A stretch of 64,000 nucleotides of DNA. Origin: Dipylidium caninum (lineage: Eukaryota > Platyhelminthes > Cestoda > Cyclophyllidea > Dipylidiidae). Shown here piece by piece: positions 62,251-64,000 of the stretch. The notes beneath the pieces were generated by a model, which was given only the letters and a program-made list of their open reading frames with translations, did no database searches and had not been told where the DNA came from. The stretch covers positions 310,001 to 374,000 of the forward strand of contig QEYB01001194.1 in the NCBI GenBank assembly GCA_017562135.1. Direction: 5' to 3'. Position 1 is the first letter of the stretch, and each line of letters begins with the position of its first letter. The translations under genes were made by a program, and so were the position numbers.

Positions 62251-62589
62251 GTCTGGAAGAAGCCAGAAGAGACGAACGCTTTGTTTCCACTTTATGCCCC
62301 GAGTGTTACTGTCTCGAGCAAGAGTGACGATTTCCCTCTGCATTACCGTCCTAACGACAAAAAAACTTCATCGAGGGCAACAACCGCTTTCATTGCCTTC
62401 CAGCGCCACTATTGCCTCACTCTCCCCAACCTTGAGCGTTGACAAGCATCCAAGCCGTTTTCCGCAGTGGGCCCATTGTCTCGATTTTTCTACTCCGTGC
62501 TTAGAGTGGCGACTTCACACTTTAAACAAAAAAGCCGACTGACATGGTATAGATTGGTGTTATTTACTGTAACGGGATTTCATCGTGTT

Positions 62590-63990
62590 CTCAGTTGTTT
62601 TCTCTCGTTTCTCAATTACGCCGTCTCCTCCTTTGCTTACCTCTACGTGGATCAAAACTCTCTCGCATTTCTTCGCTAAGCAAGTCACCGCAAAATAAGT
62701 GCAGGAGGCACGTTTTCTTCGAATTCTCACTTGATCTTAACTGTATAACTCCTACTCCTTACTCCGTGGCGAGCCCCTCGATTCTGACATAGAGCCTGAT
62801 CCACCTGAAACATCAAGTCACTTGACCTGATAATGATGTGAAGAGTGACTTTTGTCACCACCACAAGGATATTTCTTACCTCGCAGGAGGTGTTCTGTGA
62901 CACAAAGCGTCCCGAATTGAGTTTGACGGGCAGGGTGTGTGGCAGCAAGAATATGTTGAAGGCGAAGAGACAGAGGAAGGCGATTGCCGTCTTTTCACCG
63001 CTACGTAACCTCATCTCGGCAGCACTCATGTGCCAATGCCTCATTTACTAGCCATATTTATTGACTCTGGGTATTTTCCATTGTCTACCACGTAGGTTGG
63101 AGATTTCGTGGACATGTGGTGCACTCTAACAGCAGCAGCCTCGCACTTCAGGTCGCGTCGGCCCGTCGTCTGGCCCCTGTCAGTTCAGTATTTTTGACTT
63201 GGCATGCTCACACTGAAATGAGGGAAATCAGACCATTTTTATTCCATCGACTCGAGGCAGCTTTCTTTTCAATTGGAAGTTCCCCGAGTTCTGCCTCCTA
63301 TCTCTATGCAAAATGAAAAGCATTTCGGGCCGATTTTGAGGGTGTTGCCATACACTCCTCTCATTGTATCTACTATTTTCCGTCTGTCTCTGCCTCCCTT
63401 CAACCATCAGCCCTTCAATGTGCTACGCCTTCCCACCTGATGTTGAACAAGGACCTGAATCACTGTCATCGCCAACATCCAAGTCGACGCGTTGTAGCGA
63501 TTGTCACCTCCTGTCTGCCCCAAATTACCTACCGTAACTCTTCCACACAGTGGATTCAGTGCCTACTTCTCGGAGGTGCAGCTCACGAACCTGCGTGCAG
63601 CACCCGAACCATTTCACTGCAAGTGAATCAGTACGATCGGCCCATATGTGCTACTAAGCTTTCTACCCCAAGCGGCCATTTGCCATAAAATGACATCAGG
63701 TTTCACATTTGGACTCTTCCCCTCTCCCGCCTGTCGATACAGGAGTGTGTGTTGTTACTCATTAGCTCATTCACGAGCAAGAAGGAGGAGCCATAACAAC
63801 CACAACGGTCATAACAAAAATAACCACAGTCTAAACAAAAGCAACAACCCATGACGGTCTTGCTGGAGGCCCCACAAATTGTCCGAAGAGCAAGCAGGAG
63901 GCGACGACTACTACGACCCAAGTGAGCAGCCGTACATTTCGGTAGTGCTTCCGCCCAACGCACAATTCACACCTCAGTTTTGGCCTACAC
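62590..63990 (+). repeat. Duplicated segment E, copy 2
   Basis: See the copy at 45926-46565. The blocks 62590-62790, 63530-63690 and 63780-63990 match it in order. The 62790-63530 interval is absent from the other copy. It contains no recognisable element termini, so insertion here and deletion there are equally possible. Confidence 0.55.
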
Positions 63991-64000
63991 TCCAATGCAC

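Noticed and set aside
1..64000. CRISPR arrays, operons, ribosome binding sites, reverse transcriptase or transposase genes
   Set aside because: None seen; no regularly spaced repeats, and no frame contains the catalytic motifs of retroelement polymerases or DDE transposases.

Overview
The window looks like genomic DNA of an animal, not of a bacterium or phage. Long open frames are absent (the longest is 189 codons, of unconvincing composition). Plausible coding pieces are short exons flanked by GT-AG splice sites in matching phase. TATA-like boxes and AATAAA poly(A) signals sit where expected, and 57.86-59.14 kb holds a decayed relic of a eukaryotic large-subunit (28S) rRNA gene. Composition, small introns and secreted cysteine-rich proteins would fit a parasitic flatworm, but this is inference and the phylum cannot be proved from the sequence alone.

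The best-supported locus is 17.4-23.5 kb on the + strand. It holds three tandem copies (M1, M2, M3) of a six-exon module of about 222 codons. All three have the same exon order, nearly the same exon lengths and the same intron phases. M1 is preceded by a TATA-like box and a signal-peptide exon. M1 and M3 are open throughout; M2 carries a one-base insertion, a stop and a damaged leader exon. The module resembles two immunoglobulin-like domains rich in N-glycosylation sites, so I read it as a secreted or surface glycoprotein of unknown family. Leader/promoter cassettes of the same family recur without a body at 28.86-29.18 kb (+) and, promoter part only, at 24.76-24.97 kb (-).

Most of the remaining recognisable structure is a mosaic of diverged duplications. 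A gene-like cassette (P family: conserved exon pieces, a C-terminal exon ending in a stop, a poly(A) signal) occurs at 10.5-11.3 (-), 47.7-47.85 (-, fragment), 50.7-51.4 (+), 57.1-57.4 (-, fragment) and 60.4-61.2 kb (+). The 51.4-52.1 and 61.2-61.85 kb flanks are duplicated with it. A TATA cassette (D family) lies at 13.06-13.56, 41.1-42.0, 61.95-62.25 (+) and 42.8 kb (-), and two copies share a conserved terminal exon. Further duplicates are 45.93-46.56 versus 62.59-63.99 kb, and 2.3-2.5 versus 46.7-46.8 kb (inverted).

Other candidates are a two-exon cysteine-rich gene at 39.99-40.73 kb (+), an acidic secreted protein exon at 53.56-53.77 kb (-), and single signal-peptide exons at 50.0 and 24.9 kb. 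Large stretches (for example 29.2-39.3 kb) hold nothing I can name. The overall picture is a rapidly shuffling cluster of small secreted-protein genes, their promoters and their pseudogenes.
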